Origin: JAVBQL01 sp031549085
Lineage (GTDB): Bacteria > Spirochaetota > GWE2-31-10 > MWDO01
DNA length: 35,672 bases
Assembly: GCA_031549085.1 (NCBI GenBank)
Contig: JAVBQL010000031.1
Span: 1-35,672 of the forward strand
Direction: 5' to 3'
The notes beneath the pieces were generated by a model that did not search any database, was not told the DNA's origin, and saw nothing but the letters and a program-made list of their open reading frames with translations. Both the position numbers and the translations under genes were made by a program. Shown piece by piece: positions 34,855 through 35,672 of this stretch. Every line of letters starts with the position of its first letter. The stretch's first letter is position 1.

Positions 34855-35531
34855 AAAAATTTCTCTGGCAATAGATAAATTGGCTTATTTTGATGGCAGA
34901 AAAAGTGGTGATACTCTTATTTTTTGAATAAACATCTATATTATAGAATAGGGTTTGTTACTATAATGCTCAGCAATCTTTTTTTGATTATAGATCTTGT
35001 TTTTCCGATAATTAATCTTATGTCTAGTTTCTAATAGCTATATTTCTCGCCTTTGCATGAAAGTGTTTATTTCTATAAAGTTATTTTAACTGTTTGAAAG
35101 AGTAATTAATATTTTATAAATTTTTTTTAACTAAAAGTAATAATTAACAAATTTATTTTAAAAGTTATATTCCGAAATTCTTTTATTGTTTTTCCTAATG
35201 CTTCAAAAAAACTTGCTATTTCTTTTTTAAGTCAATCAGGTTTTCCGTTTTCTTTTCTTATCTTGTTGATTATATATTTTTATTAACAAGAGACATAACA
35301 ATACAACATCTTTATCATTAAGTTTTATATCACCATATATACAGCAATGCTTTTCTTTCTAACTTATATATCTTCTAGTTATTCTAATCTATGATAACTG
35401 TGGAGACAATAAATCCATAATCATAATACCAAACTTTTCTGTATATATTATAATATAGTTTTAACATCAATTTATCAACCAGTTTTCACATTAAAATCAC
35501 ATTATTAATAGTAAAAAGAAACCCTTTTTAA
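34855..35531. other. Non-coding right-end region
   Basis: No ORF with coding character was found on either strand. The minus strand has scattered peptide-like pieces interrupted by many stops, possibly a decayed gene, which I cannot identify. Bases 35434-35513 are the inverted relative of 5098-5163, including one AATAATGTGATTT (35494-35506, minus strand). Confidence 0.7.
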
Positions 35532-35672
35532 TTTAAAATTAGGAAGAGCTTTTATATAAACATAGTGTAGCAACCAATTAAAAGAATAATTTAAATAAGA
35601 TTCATTGCCAAGTCAAATTTTAAGAATTATATCAATAGAACTAAATCAAGAAAATTGTTTTCTGTAATTACT
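35532..35672. repeat. Right terminal inverted repeat (141 bp, perfect)
   Basis: This is the reverse complement of bases 1-141 with no mismatch. Just inside it, the terminator-like hairpin has decayed: the left end reads AAAATTAGGAAGGGC, while this end, read inward, has AAATTAAAAAGGG. The divergence therefore starts abruptly at base 142. Confidence 0.97.

Noticed and set aside
35000..35420. Decayed minus-strand gene with a TatA-like piece (FFEALGKTIKEF)
   Set aside because: The frame is broken by many stops and the similarity is too short to support.

Overview
The window is a 35.7-kb AT-rich stretch from a diderm bacterium. The evidence is three lipoprotein signal peptides, two adjacent KDO-synthesis genes (LPS core sugar) and a strong A/T third-position bias. 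I cannot name the taxon; a low-GC spirochaete-like host is only a guess. No rRNA, tRNA, CRISPR array, transposase or recognisable replication or partition gene was seen. The first and last 141 bases are perfect inverted copies of each other. The window may therefore be a linear element or a contig bounded by a longer inverted repeat. The exact length of 141 also fits an assembly-graph overlap, so this is not proof of telomeres.

Layout. (1) 420-4729: three consecutive lipoprotein genes: a DUF4382 protein interrupted by an in-frame TGA, an M64-type zinc peptidase with HELGH, and an unknown lipoprotein whose 3' end is tandemly duplicated. (2) 4730-5968: non-coding, with a terminator, repeat motifs and a broken WG-repeat gene. 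(3) 5969-11580: phage-tail-like genes. A tail assembly chaperone has a probable -1 frameshift site at GGGGGG, followed by an unknown 440-aa protein with a basic tail. Next come four tandem paralogous membrane proteins plus fragments of further copies, then a Ser/Asn-rich tape-measure-like gene with a frameshift. (4) 11779-26200: a DUF4143 ATPase, a tyrosine recombinase with a ribbon-helix-helix partner, and three very large defence-type proteins. These are an Avs-like STAND NTPase split by a 1-nt shift, a SIR2-DUF4020-like NADase, and a QxK-nuclease/STAND NTPase. (5) 26261-33150, minus strand: a second DUF4143 ATPase with a promoter-operator, an MmeI-like single-chain restriction-modification enzyme, a candidate ncRNA unit and a 519-aa membrane protein. 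(6) 33453-34854: a SIS-domain arabinose-5-phosphate isomerase and a metal-type KdsA.

The coherent theme is anti-phage defence. Two P-loop STAND sensors with presumed effectors, a SIR2 NAD-depletion effector, an MmeI-like enzyme and recombination functions sit together, next to decayed phage-tail genes. Decay is widespread: one nonsense codon, two frameshifts, a WG-repeat relic, truncated paralogues and two DUF4143 3'-end relics. This suggests a plastic accessory region. The best leads for something new are the tandem membrane-protein array beside the 440-aa protein, and the promoter-operator/terminator unit at 31051-31326 that encodes no protein.
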